A stretch of 40,694 nt of DNA, from positions 1 to 40,694 of the forward strand of contig JAJSAI010000012.1 of NCBI GenBank assembly GCA_024274695.1, given 5' to 3'. Origin of the DNA: an archaeon. Its GTDB lineage: Archaea; B1Sed10-29; JAJSAI01. Shown piece by piece: positions 12,296-20,051 of this stretch. Positions within the stretch are counted from its first letter, which is position 1, and every line of letters begins with the position of its first letter. A program made the translations under genes and the position numbers. The notes under the pieces were generated by a model. That model worked only from the letters and a program-made list of their open reading frames with translations, was not told where the DNA came from and did no database searches.

Positions 12296-12866
12296 CCTCC
12301 CGGGGGACTGCCTGGAGGTACAATGCTGCCCCGAAGCAGAGGACCGCAATGACGAGGAAGAGCACGGCAAAGCTCGTTAGGGACACGATAATCCCTCCAA
12401 GGATCGCGCCGAAAAAGTACAGCAGGTATTCCATGGAGTTCCACACGGCCCATTCCAGACCCTGAACCTTTTCGTCCAAGTGCCGGGAGTATACTGCCTG
12501 GAATGCGGTGTACATCACAGAGTTTCCTGCACCAATAACGGCCTGCACGATGAAAAGCCAGGTCACAGAGTCCACGCCCATCATGGCAAGAAACCCTGCT
12601 CCTGAGACCGCGTAGGAGAGCGACAGCACTTCTCTCCTCTTCTCAGTCTTGTCAAGAATGAGTCCTGCAGCAAGAGCTGCCACGACGCCGGAAAAGGCAA
12701 AAACTCCTGCTGTAAAGCTCGCGTCCAGGAGGCCTCCCCCAAGTTGTTCCACGAACAACGCGTATATAGGGGCAAACATGTAACCTGACAAGAGGACCAG
12801 CGCGTTGGTGCCCAGCAGCACCCGCAGGGCAGGGTTTTTGAGGAACATTGCCTGCATGACAACCAC
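12285..12866 (-). CDS. Half-size MFS transporter-like protein (about 6 TM)
   Basis: ALVLLSGYMFAPIYALFVEQLGGGLLDASFTAGVFAFSGVVAALAAGLILDKTEKRREVL: N-terminal MFS-like half, including the TM2-TM3 GLILDKTEKRR loop. Confidence 0.7.
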   Translation of the reverse strand: MVVMQAMFLKNPALRVLLGTNALVLLSGYMFAPIYALFVEQLGGGLLDASFTAGVFAFSGVVAALAAGLILDKTEKRREVLSLSYAVSGAGFLAMMGVDSVTWLFIVQAVIGAGNSVMYTAFQAVYSRHLDEKVQGLEWAVWNSMEYLLYFFGAILGGIIVSLTSFAVLFLVIAVLCFGAALYLQAVPREVIS

Positions 12867-13343
12867 CTACGGGAACAGGCTCTTGATCCAGCGCCCGAGG
12901 TAGTAGGAAGACATAACTATCGCGAGCGTGAGAACAAGGTGCTCAAGCACTACCCTGTGCACCTTCTCGCTCCGGTCAAACGAGATCTTAACGCTCAAAA
13001 TGACTATAAGGAGCAGCCCCCAAGCGACACTGGTCCATAGTGCTGCGTTCAGGTCAAAGAGCAGCACGGGCCACAAGAAACTCAGCGCGAAAACACATTT
13101 TGATCCCGCGGTGGAGAGCGTTGACTCCCAAACCTGTTTCAGGGTGCTCTCCTCTTCGGATTCTTTGGACATGTGCATGGCAAGCGCGTCAGAGAGCGAG
13201 TCCACCACTGCTATTATTAGTATACCTCCAACAACGGCTGCCTTGGACCCTATCCCCTCTGCCAGGCCTATGACCAGACCGAGAGTGGTTATGACCGAGG
13301 ATGTCAGACCAAAGCTCACTCCAGCCTTCACTGAACCGTCCAT
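12867..13343 (-). CDS. VIT1/CCC1-like (DUF125-type) membrane protein
   Basis: MDGSVKAGVSFGLTSSVITTLGLVIGLAEGIGSKAAVVGGILIIAVVDSLSDALAMHMSKESEEES. The ORF extends to 13640 but upstream it runs through RNase P RNA; start at 13343 preferred. Confidence 0.7.
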   Translation of the reverse strand: MDGSVKAGVSFGLTSSVITTLGLVIGLAEGIGSKAAVVGGILIIAVVDSLSDALAMHMSKESEEESTLKQVWESTLSTAGSKCVFALSFLWPVLLFDLNAALWTSVAWGLLLIVILSVKISFDRSEKVHRVVLEHLVLTLAIVMSSYYLGRWIKSLFP

Positions 13344-13431
13344 CAGACGTACGAAGCACAAAGGAGAATAAAAAAGTTCACGGGAACCCCCGAAACCATT
13401 AAATTGTTCCTGCAACAAAATTTTATTAATG

Positions 13432-13705
13432 GGGATAGCGGGTGAGCGGCTCACGCGCCCCTTGACGGCGTGAGGAAGTTCCTCCCACTCCGTTAACGGC
13501 GTTCCCTTTCGGGAATGTTCCGAGAGGAACAGCGGCAGGAGCAGAAACGACACCCTGGCAGGAACCGCTAAAAAGGATGACCGCACAGCGTGACAAGGCC
13601 ATGCCGGGGATGAAACGGCCTGCCGCCGCCGGGAGTGCAAGGCAGTAATTGCCGCTTAGTAGAATGCCGCTTTAAAACAGAAGGAGGACTACAGCCCGCT
13701 GTCCC
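13432..13705 (+). ncRNA. rnpB: RNase P RNA
   Basis: P1 helix GGGATAGCGGG (13432-13442) with CCCGCTGTCCC (13695-13705); gaggaagttcctcccac, agcagaaacgac, gcgtgacaaggccatgccggggatgaaacggcc, aaaacagaaggaggactac conserved-region-like segments. Confidence 0.88.
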
Positions 13706-13754
13706 CTCTGGCGTGATACTACATCAAGAGAGTTGAGAGGAGAGATCCATTTTC

Positions 13755-14183
13755 ATGATAAGACAAGGTTCTGCCGAGGACATTCCCAAGATAGAAGAGA
13801 TTAACAAGGTCGTGTTCGGCGAGCCCTGTGGGATTGCCGGAAGAGCAGGGTCCCGGAAGGACTTCAGGGTCTCTGTCGCGGAAGAAAACGGCAGGATCCT
13901 AGGATACGTCTGCGGGCACGAGAGGAAAGGAAAGTACTACTTGTGGATGGGATGCGTCCTGCCGGAAGCGCGCAACAAGGGTATAGGAACCGCTCTTTTG
14001 AAGCACCAGATGAACGTTGCCGTAAAAGCAGGCTACACGAGGGTGTTCGCGAAGTCCAGCAACAAGTGGAAGCCGATGATGAGGCTCCTGCTCAAGATGG
14101 GTTTTGATGTCATAGGATACAAGGCGAGAGAATGGGGCGATGAGGCAGCAGTGTGGTTCGAGAAAGTGCTTCAGGAGGGTTAG
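13755..14183 (+). CDS. GNAT family N-acetyltransferase
   Basis: ILGYVCGHERKGKYYLWMGCVLPEARNKGIGTALLKHQMNVAVKAGYTRVFAKSSNKWKPMMRLLLKMGFDVIGY. Confidence 0.9.
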   Translation: MIRQGSAEDIPKIEEINKVVFGEPCGIAGRAGSRKDFRVSVAEENGRILGYVCGHERKGKYYLWMGCVLPEARNKGIGTALLKHQMNVAVKAGYTRVFAKSSNKWKPMMRLLLKMGFDVIGYKAREWGDEAAVWFEKVLQEG

Positions 14184-14611
14184 TAGCCCTCCCTCTTGAT
14201 TCTGTCAACTATCTTCTGCGTGTTATCTATTAGGCGCTTGACCTCTTCCTTAAGCCTGGTGAGTTCTTCCCGCACGGCTTCCGCTTCCTGTGGACTGATC
14301 AGGTTCCTCTTTTTGAGTATGACCTCTTCCCTGACCTTCCTGGACAACTCGGAAATGAGCAGATCCAGAGAATGTTTGGACAGAGCGACTCTATCACAGT
14401 CCAGTATCAGGGAGACTACCTTCTCCTGGATCCCTTCCTTTGGAGGGAAGTTGTCAAGATAGTAGTGCAGGACCTCGTTGCACGCGGCTATCGCGTTCTC
14501 CACAGCATTAAGTTCTTCTTGGGTTATCCCAACTTCCTTCAAAAAGATCCTCTCTATCTTTTCCTCGCTTGTCTCTTCCGCCTTCTTTTTTCTTTTCTTG
14601 TCACCTGTCAC
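14180..14611 (-). CDS. Hypothetical helical/coiled-coil protein
   Basis: ORF translationally coupled to the upstream HIT gene (4-bp overlap); C-terminal EELTRLKEEVKRLIDNTQKIVDRIKREGY. Confidence 0.6.
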   Translation of the reverse strand: MTGDKKRKKKAEETSEEKIERIFLKEVGITQEELNAVENAIAACNEVLHYYLDNFPPKEGIQEKVVSLILDCDRVALSKHSLDLLISELSRKVREEVILKKRNLISPQEAEAVREELTRLKEEVKRLIDNTQKIVDRIKREGY

Positions 14612-15009
14612 TCAATCTCCTCCAGAGCGCTCACTATCTTCTGCCTGACCTCCTCAAGCTCGGCGTCAGACGGCTTCGGGAGGGGCTTGAACTCAAGCCG
14701 AGGTTCCTTGGTCGGGTGCAGTCTCACGTGCACGTGAGGGACCAGGAACCCTTCTACCACCACGCATGTCCTGACAGGGTTCAGGGCCCTGTCTATCGCT
14801 CTCGCGACCTTCTTGGACGCTTTGAAGAGCTTGCAGAGTTCCCCGTCAGGCATGTCAAAAACATAGTCATAATGTTTTTTAGGGATCACCAGGGTCTGGC
14901 CCTCGTGCATCGGGTTAATATCAAGAAACGCGAGAACATCCTCGTCCTCGTACACCTTTTTAGAAGGGATTTCTCCTTTCACGATCTTGCAGAATATGCA
15001 TTCATCCAC
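14608..15009 (-). CDS. HIT-family protein with altered triad (HVHVR)
   Basis: MDECIFCKIVKGEIPSKKVYEDEDVLAFLDINPMHEGQTLVIPKKHYDYVFDM...VPHVHVRLHP. Confidence 0.9.
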   Translation of the reverse strand: MDECIFCKIVKGEIPSKKVYEDEDVLAFLDINPMHEGQTLVIPKKHYDYVFDMPDGELCKLFKASKKVARAIDRALNPVRTCVVVEGFLVPHVHVRLHPTKEPRLEFKPLPKPSDAELEEVRQKIVSALEEIE

Positions 15010-15061
15010 AGGTCCTCACCCCCTGCACTGAGTTTTTGGAGGAATGGGAAATAAAAAGGTT

Positions 15062-15226
15062 TCAGGCCTCCAGCCTCTGGATTATTTCGTCAATGAGCCC
15101 TGGAGAACGGCTGAACAGAGGGTGTTTTTTCAGGCTGACAAACTCCTTTCGTTCCACGCAGTAGTCCCCTCCAGAGGACAGGGCCTGCCTCACGAGAAGG
15201 ATTGCGGGCATCTGGTGCGCGTTCAT
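15062..15226 (-). CDS. Small hypothetical protein (54 aa)
   Basis: MNAHQMPAILLVRQALSSGGDYCVERKEFVSLKKHPLFSRSPGLIDEIIQRLEA; preceded by AGAGGTGGTTGATC-ATG Shine-Dalgarno. Below the 60-aa ORF-track cutoff. Confidence 0.55.
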   Translation of the reverse strand: MNAHQMPAILLVRQALSSGGDYCVERKEFVSLKKHPLFSRSPGLIDEIIQRLEA

Positions 15227-15353
15227 GATCAACCACCTCTTGAAGGATTAGGGTCTTCTGGACAAGACTGTTTTCGGACGGGAAGAGCGCGAGTGTCGAG
15301 TAATAGGGCGGTGCCCCTTCTTTATATTCCCCTGAGAGGATAAAGTAAAACGG

Positions 15354-16229
15354 ATGCCGCGCAGGAAAAGGCCTGACATGGAAAAAATAAGGAACATGAT
15401 GAAGATAATCACCCCAGGGTTGTCAGGAATGTGGGCGAAAGAGCCCGCAGCGCACAGCCTGGAGCAGAGGCACAGGGTGAAATTGATTCTGAACGGTCTG
15501 GAAGAGCTCAGGAAGGTGCTTTCTCATGATAAAGAAGCGGTTCAGAGGATAGACGCGCTTGTTGAAAGAATCAGGAAAGAGGGCTGGAATGCCCTGGCAG
15601 ACCACGGCCGTAGGACCGTGTTTGAGATAAAAGAGCTTGAGTCAAGAGCAAGGTACTCTGCATCTGATCTTCCCCCAGATCTAAAAAAAGAGGAGGAGTA
15701 CGGCGTGGGAGTCAGCGACGTGGGAGGAAAGGCAGTGTCCGACACATCCAAGGAGCTGGGACCTCTTGCAACAGATACTGAAAGGGCCGAGGCAAAAAGG
15801 CTCTCAAGCGAGGGAAAAAAGAAGGCTGTGCTGGTAAAGCCCACGGGACAGTTGTACGCGTACTTTGCTCCTGACGGGAGCGTGGTCCTCAGAAGGGCGT
15901 CCGCGCAGGAGATCGCGGAACACGAAAAAGCACACTTACGGTATCCCGCTGAAGACTCAAGGTTCTCTGAAGCGTTTGCATACCTTGAAACCTATCCTCC
16001 TGAAATCCTGTCCAGCCACGAGAAGTTCAGCGAGGTCGCGGGTCCAGAGCCTCATAAAGTGGGCTGGAGGATAGCGGGCGTGTGCGCCAGCCTGGGGATA
16101 ACAGCAGAAGAACTATTCCAAGCGTACCAAAAGCTGGGACCGAAAGAATTGTACGCGCGGATAAAAAAGGCAGGGGAACTTAAGGGAAAGGAGGACAAGA
16201 AAAAACTCAAAAAGATGGTGGTGGGATAG
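15354..16229 (+). CDS. Uncharacterised protein with HExxH motif (putative zinc metallopeptidase)
   Basis: RRASAQEIAEHEKAHLRYPAEDSRFSEAFAYLETYP; HEKAH encoded at 15921-15935. Confidence 0.6.
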   Translation: MPRRKRPDMEKIRNMMKIITPGLSGMWAKEPAAHSLEQRHRVKLILNGLEELRKVLSHDKEAVQRIDALVERIRKEGWNALADHGRRTVFEIKELESRARYSASDLPPDLKKEEEYGVGVSDVGGKAVSDTSKELGPLATDTERAEAKRLSSEGKKKAVLVKPTGQLYAYFAPDGSVVLRRASAQEIAEHEKAHLRYPAEDSRFSEAFAYLETYPPEILSSHEKFSEVAGPEPHKVGWRIAGVCASLGITAEELFQAYQKLGPKELYARIKKAGELKGKEDKKKLKKMVVG

Positions 16230-16296
16230 GCCGGATTTGAACCGGCGACCTCCCGGTTATCAGCCGGGTGCTCCAACCAGGCTAAGCTACTATCCC
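16222..16296 (-). tRNA. tRNA-Ile (anticodon GAT); CCA apparently encoded (16219-16221)
   Basis: Reverse strand GGGATAGTAGCTTAGCCTGGTTGGAGCACCCGGCTGATAACCGGGAGGTCGCCGGTTCAAATCCGGCCTATCCCA; full cloverleaf. Confidence 0.97.
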
Positions 16297-16392
16297 GCAC
16301 GCGAGTAGTAGAACAGCACTTACTGCTAATCTTTTTTCTCTTTCGCGTTTAAAAAGGTTAGGTTTAAATTCTTCCGAAGCCCTCCTTAGATC

Positions 16393-16938
16393 ATGCTAGC
16401 AGCGAAAAAGACGAAAAGGAGGGGGACAAGAAAACCGGTAAGAGAAGCCATCCGAAACAAGCTTTTTAAGAGAGCAGAGAAAGAAGCGTGGAACGCCGTA
16501 TCAAACTGGAGGGCTCTCGGCGGGACTGACGAAATGCTGCAGTCCATCCTTGAGAGCGCGGGAGCCAAGGAGGACTTGATAAGAAAAGTGATGGACCGTA
16601 AGGCAAAGGGGACGCTTACGGACGAGTTCCTAGCGGGCATACTAGCAGGGCTGAAGTTCCAGCGCATGGAAGCAGAGAGCAAGCTGTTAGCAAAAAGCGA
16701 GGCCACTGCCAAGAAAATGGAGGAGATTATTGAAAAGGGCAGGGCAAAAAAGAAGGAAGTGAAGGAAACAGTAAGCAAAAAACTGGAGGAGATTGAGAAA
16801 AAAGCAACAGAGAAGGGAGCTGCGGAAGTGAAGGTTGAAGGCCCTTCCCCCATGTTCATCGGGTACCACAAAAAGCTTGCGATCCTGATCGTGGTACTTG
16901 TCCTCCTGGCCTTGATAGTAAGTCTCCTGAGAGGATGA
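16393..16938 (+). CDS. Hypothetical coiled-coil protein with C-terminal TM anchor
   Basis: Lys/Glu-rich helical body, C-terminal LAILIVVLVLLALIVSLLRG; TTTAAAT TATA box at 16363-16369. Confidence 0.65.
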   Translation: MLAAKKTKRRGTRKPVREAIRNKLFKRAEKEAWNAVSNWRALGGTDEMLQSILESAGAKEDLIRKVMDRKAKGTLTDEFLAGILAGLKFQRMEAESKLLAKSEATAKKMEEIIEKGRAKKKEVKETVSKKLEEIEKKATEKGAAEVKVEGPSPMFIGYHKKLAILIVVLVLLALIVSLLRG

Positions 16939-16941
16939 CTG

Positions 16942-17376
16942 ATGAGAGTAAGGCAGCTTAGATCAAAGGAGATAAAAGAGCTTCGTAAAAAATTTTCTTG
17001 GCTGCCTGCAAAAGGGCTTGTAGAGGAGGAACTGCAGGGGGACCTGCTGGTTATAACGGACGGCAGCACACCCCTTCTCGCTAGGAAAAAGGGTGTGCTC
17101 TTCCCTACACTGTTCTCTGGAGCGGACCTTCCTGAAGTCACGATAGACATGGGCGCCGTGAAGTTCGTGGCCAACGGGGCTGACGTGATGGCCCCCGGAG
17201 TCGTTGAGAAACCGCCATTCAAGGAGGGGGATTTACTGTACGCGGTTGACGAAAGGAACAGAAAAAAGATCGCAGTGGTGATGGCGCTCGTGGATTCCGA
17301 CTCTTTCCCTGAAAAAGGGAGGGCTTTCAAGAACCTCCATCACGTGGGAGACAGGATCTGGCAGTCAAAAGAATGA
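16942..17376 (+). CDS. PUA domain RNA-binding protein (archaeal MCT-1-like)
   Basis: GDLLVITDGSTPLLARKKGVLFPTL...VKFVANGADVMAPGVVEKPPFKEGDLLYAVDERNRKKIAVVMAL. Confidence 0.85.
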   Translation: MRVRQLRSKEIKELRKKFSWLPAKGLVEEELQGDLLVITDGSTPLLARKKGVLFPTLFSGADLPEVTIDMGAVKFVANGADVMAPGVVEKPPFKEGDLLYAVDERNRKKIAVVMALVDSDSFPEKGRAFKNLHHVGDRIWQSKE

Positions 17377-17401
17377 ACTCTAAAAAACAGGAGGGAGAAT
17401 C

Positions 17402-18112
17402 GTGACAGAACTATTGTACATGGACGACGCTTACCTAAGGGAGTGGACCGCAAAGGTTTTGGAATCTGTTGGAGAGAAAGTCGTGCTTGACAGGACCGCG
17501 TTCTATCCTCGGGGAGGAGGACAGCCCAGTGATACAGGGAAGATTAACGAGGACGGGGAAGAGTATAACGTCCTTGAGGTTAAGAAGGAAAACGGGAGAA
17601 TAGTCCACATCCTGGACAGAACAGGCCCAAGCAGGGGAGAAGAGGTCAGGTGCACTCTTGACTGGGACAGAAGGTATACTCTCATGAGAATGCATACTGC
17701 CGCGCACCTTCTTTCAGCACTCATCAACAAAAGAACAGGAGCCATGATAACTGGCAATCAGCTGGGAACAGAAAAATCCCGCATAGACTTCAGCCTTGAA
17801 GAATACTCTCCTGAACTGCTCGCTAGTATCGTGAAAGAAGCCAACGAACTAATCAGCAAAGGCGCGGAGGTAAAGGTATACTACCTGCCGAGAGAGGAAG
17901 CACTCCGTATCCCCGGCATAGTGAAACTGGCTGACAAGCTCCCCCCAAACGTCAGCAGGCTCAGGATAGTGGAAATAGAAGGGATAGACACTCAGGCCGA
18001 TGGCGGAACTCACGTAAAGAACATTAGAGAAATAGGGAACATAGTCGTCCTGAAGACAGAAAACAAGGGTAAGAACAACAGAAGACTCTACTTTGGCCTG
18101 GAAAAGGCCTGA
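17402..18112 (+). CDS. alaX: Alanyl-tRNA editing protein AlaX (GTG start)
   Basis: DRTAFYPRGGGQPSDTGKI, RMHTAAHLLSALI, DTQADGGTHVKNIREIG. Confidence 0.93.
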   Translation: MTELLYMDDAYLREWTAKVLESVGEKVVLDRTAFYPRGGGQPSDTGKINEDGEEYNVLEVKKENGRIVHILDRTGPSRGEEVRCTLDWDRRYTLMRMHTAAHLLSALINKRTGAMITGNQLGTEKSRIDFSLEEYSPELLASIVKEANELISKGAEVKVYYLPREEALRIPGIVKLADKLPPNVSRLRIVEIEGIDTQADGGTHVKNIREIGNIVVLKTENKGKNNRRLYFGLEKA

Positions 18113-18195
18113 GACCGCAAGAGAATCTTTGTTTTATAAATCCCGAAAGGTATAAAAACCAGAAGCAACCCTATTGTTACCACTGGTGAGTTGTT

Positions 18196-19185
18196 ATGAG
18201 GCTTGGGTTGGTGTTGTTTGGGCTCCTCGTGCTATTGGGAGCAGCCCTTGCAAGCACGGCGGTAGTGTATTCTCCCGACAAGGATTTTGGTTCTGCGAAG
18301 ATGCTTGAAGAAAACGGGTATAGTGTGAAAACCTTCAGCCAAAAGTTCGGGCTGGAGGAACTCAGGGATGCGGAAGTGCTCTTCGTAGACGCGGGAATAA
18401 ACGATATACCCCCGGAAATGTATGTGATATTCAGGGAATACGCGGTGCAAGGGGGAAAGGTGATTATCGCGCTTGACCCTGTGTCCGTAAAAAGCTACTC
18501 CACGTTTGATGAGATCAGCAGAATAGACCCGAGCCTCTGCTATTCAGAACCTTCTCCCACAAAAAAATTCCAGTACTGTACAGAAACAAAAATCTTCGGG
18601 CAGGACCTCGTGACCGGAAAAGCGTATTCCCCAATATCAGAATACATCGGGAAAATAGAGGCAGTGCCCCTGGAAAGCAGTGGAGCACCCCTCGCGTACG
18701 TGGATGGCCAGGAAACCGCCGTGAGAAACTACGTCGGACAAGGGGAGATGATAGTGGCGGGATTCAGGTACTCTCCAGAAACAGAAAAGTTCTTTGAGCA
18801 GCTCATGTTCCCGGGAAAAGCAACAGAACAGACTCCTGTACAGGCCCAGGCAGAAAACCAAGAAAACACGGGCATAATTGCAAGGCCAAAGCCTCCTGAA
18901 ACCGAGAAGAAGATAACCGGAGAAACAATAGCAGTACTGCCTGGAAAAACGCAGGAAGGAGGAAGCATAGTACCAACTGTCGTTGGGCTTGTGTGTCTTG
19001 CAGGAATCCTCGGCTACTTTATCATAACCAGACCGCCACAGCAAAAGCCAGGGCCTAAGAAGACCATCAAAGAACCGGCAAAAACCCCTCCCAGCCACGC
19101 GTCACAAACAACCCTAGTAGACCTCCAGGCACAACAACCTAGGATAACACTACCTCCAAAAGAAAAAGACGAGTTCATCTACTAG
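18196..19185 (+). CDS. Secreted/membrane-anchored hypothetical protein with GATase-like fold region
   Basis: Signal peptide, EVLFVDAGINDIPPEMYVIFREYAVQGGKVIIALDP, C-terminal TM VPTVVGLVCLAGILGYFIITRPP. Confidence 0.6.
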   Translation: MRLGLVLFGLLVLLGAALASTAVVYSPDKDFGSAKMLEENGYSVKTFSQKFGLEELRDAEVLFVDAGINDIPPEMYVIFREYAVQGGKVIIALDPVSVKSYSTFDEISRIDPSLCYSEPSPTKKFQYCTETKIFGQDLVTGKAYSPISEYIGKIEAVPLESSGAPLAYVDGQETAVRNYVGQGEMIVAGFRYSPETEKFFEQLMFPGKATEQTPVQAQAENQENTGIIARPKPPETEKKITGETIAVLPGKTQEGGSIVPTVVGLVCLAGILGYFIITRPPQQKPGPKKTIKEPAKTPPSHASQTTLVDLQAQQPRITLPPKEKDEFIY

Positions 19186-19257
19186 TAAGGACGCCTTCCC
19201 CGCCCTTACGAACCCATCCGCTTCTCTTTTTAAGCAGTTTACCCATTAGAGGACTGC

Positions 19258-19482
19258 ATGTTTGACTGGGAATACTTTAACAAGGAAGTGGACTGGATAA
19301 TAGAGATCCCGAGCGGAAAAAAGATAAGGGACCTCGGGATCCTGCAGAACGTGGAGGTTAATGAGGAGGAGAAAAGAGTATACGTTACCCTCAAGCACCA
19401 CCGGATGGAGCAGTACTTTGAGGAAAGAATAAGGGATATAATCCGGAACATGGGCTACGATCCTGAGGTCGTGTTCGTGTAG
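19258..19482 (+). CDS. Small MIP18/DUF59-like domain protein
   Basis: IPSGKKIRDLGILQNVEVNEEEKRVYVTLKHHRMEQYFEERIRDIIRNMGYDPEVVFV resembles DUF59 without the usual Cys. Confidence 0.5.
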   Translation: MFDWEYFNKEVDWIIEIPSGKKIRDLGILQNVEVNEEEKRVYVTLKHHRMEQYFEERIRDIIRNMGYDPEVVFV

Positions 19483-19985
19483 TTTCCAGGCCCAGGCGGG
19501 GGACTGAAAGACTCAGGAGGGTATTTAACAGGAGCTGGGCTCGCTCCCTCTGCTATCGTGCTTGCTTTTTCTGGGACAACCAGTTTTTCCCCAGCTTCTG
19601 GAACCTGTTGTCCTGGAACTCTTGTCATCTGAGCGCCTGGCTGCTGCAGGTACACGGTCAGAACGTACAAGAACGAAAGCGCAAACAGCGCGAGCAGTGC
19701 AAACGTGATCATTCTTCGCTTAACCCTTCCTCCGACCACCGTTTCTCCTTTTTCGGTAAGAGAGTAGTACACCCATTTTCTGCCAGTATCCTCCCTGGCC
19801 ACCAGTCCCGCATCAAGCAAGAGCCCCAAGTGTTCTGACACTGTACTCGGAGAAAGACCTGTCTCCCTAGCCAGCTCTGAGAGGGTCTTACGCCTTTCCC
19901 GCAGTGCCTTAAGAATGTTTATCCTGCTGGACACTGCCAAGGCGTTCAGTGCTTTTCTGTCAATAGTGATTTCCTCGCCCTCCAC
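19455..19985 (-). CDS. ArsR-like winged-helix regulator with C-terminal TM helix and extracytoplasmic tail
   Basis: SSRINILKALRERRKTLSELARETGLSPSTVSEHLGLLLDAGLVAREDTGRKWVYYSLTEKG; TM MITFALLALFALSFLYVLTVYL; Pro-rich tail ending PGPGNYTNTTSGS. Confidence 0.85.
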   Translation of the reverse strand: MEGEEITIDRKALNALAVSSRINILKALRERRKTLSELARETGLSPSTVSEHLGLLLDAGLVAREDTGRKWVYYSLTEKGETVVGGRVKRRMITFALLALFALSFLYVLTVYLQQPGAQMTRVPGQQVPEAGEKLVVPEKASTIAEGASPAPVKYPPESFSPPPGPGNYTNTTSGS

Positions 19986-20051
19986 GATAGCAGGTATTAC
20001 AACAGAAAATATAAATACCTACGCTTTTTCTTCGGTAGCGGTGAAAACAAG

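Noticed and set aside
12867-13640. Long version of the VIT-like ORF (257 aa)
   Set aside because: The first ~99 codons run through RNase P RNA and its promoter and lack family similarity; start at 13343 preferred.
16386-17330. 314-aa antisense ORF, Ser/Phe-rich
   Set aside because: Antisense to two supported CDS; Ser/Phe/Leu-rich composition is typical of the complement of Lys/Glu-rich coding sequence.
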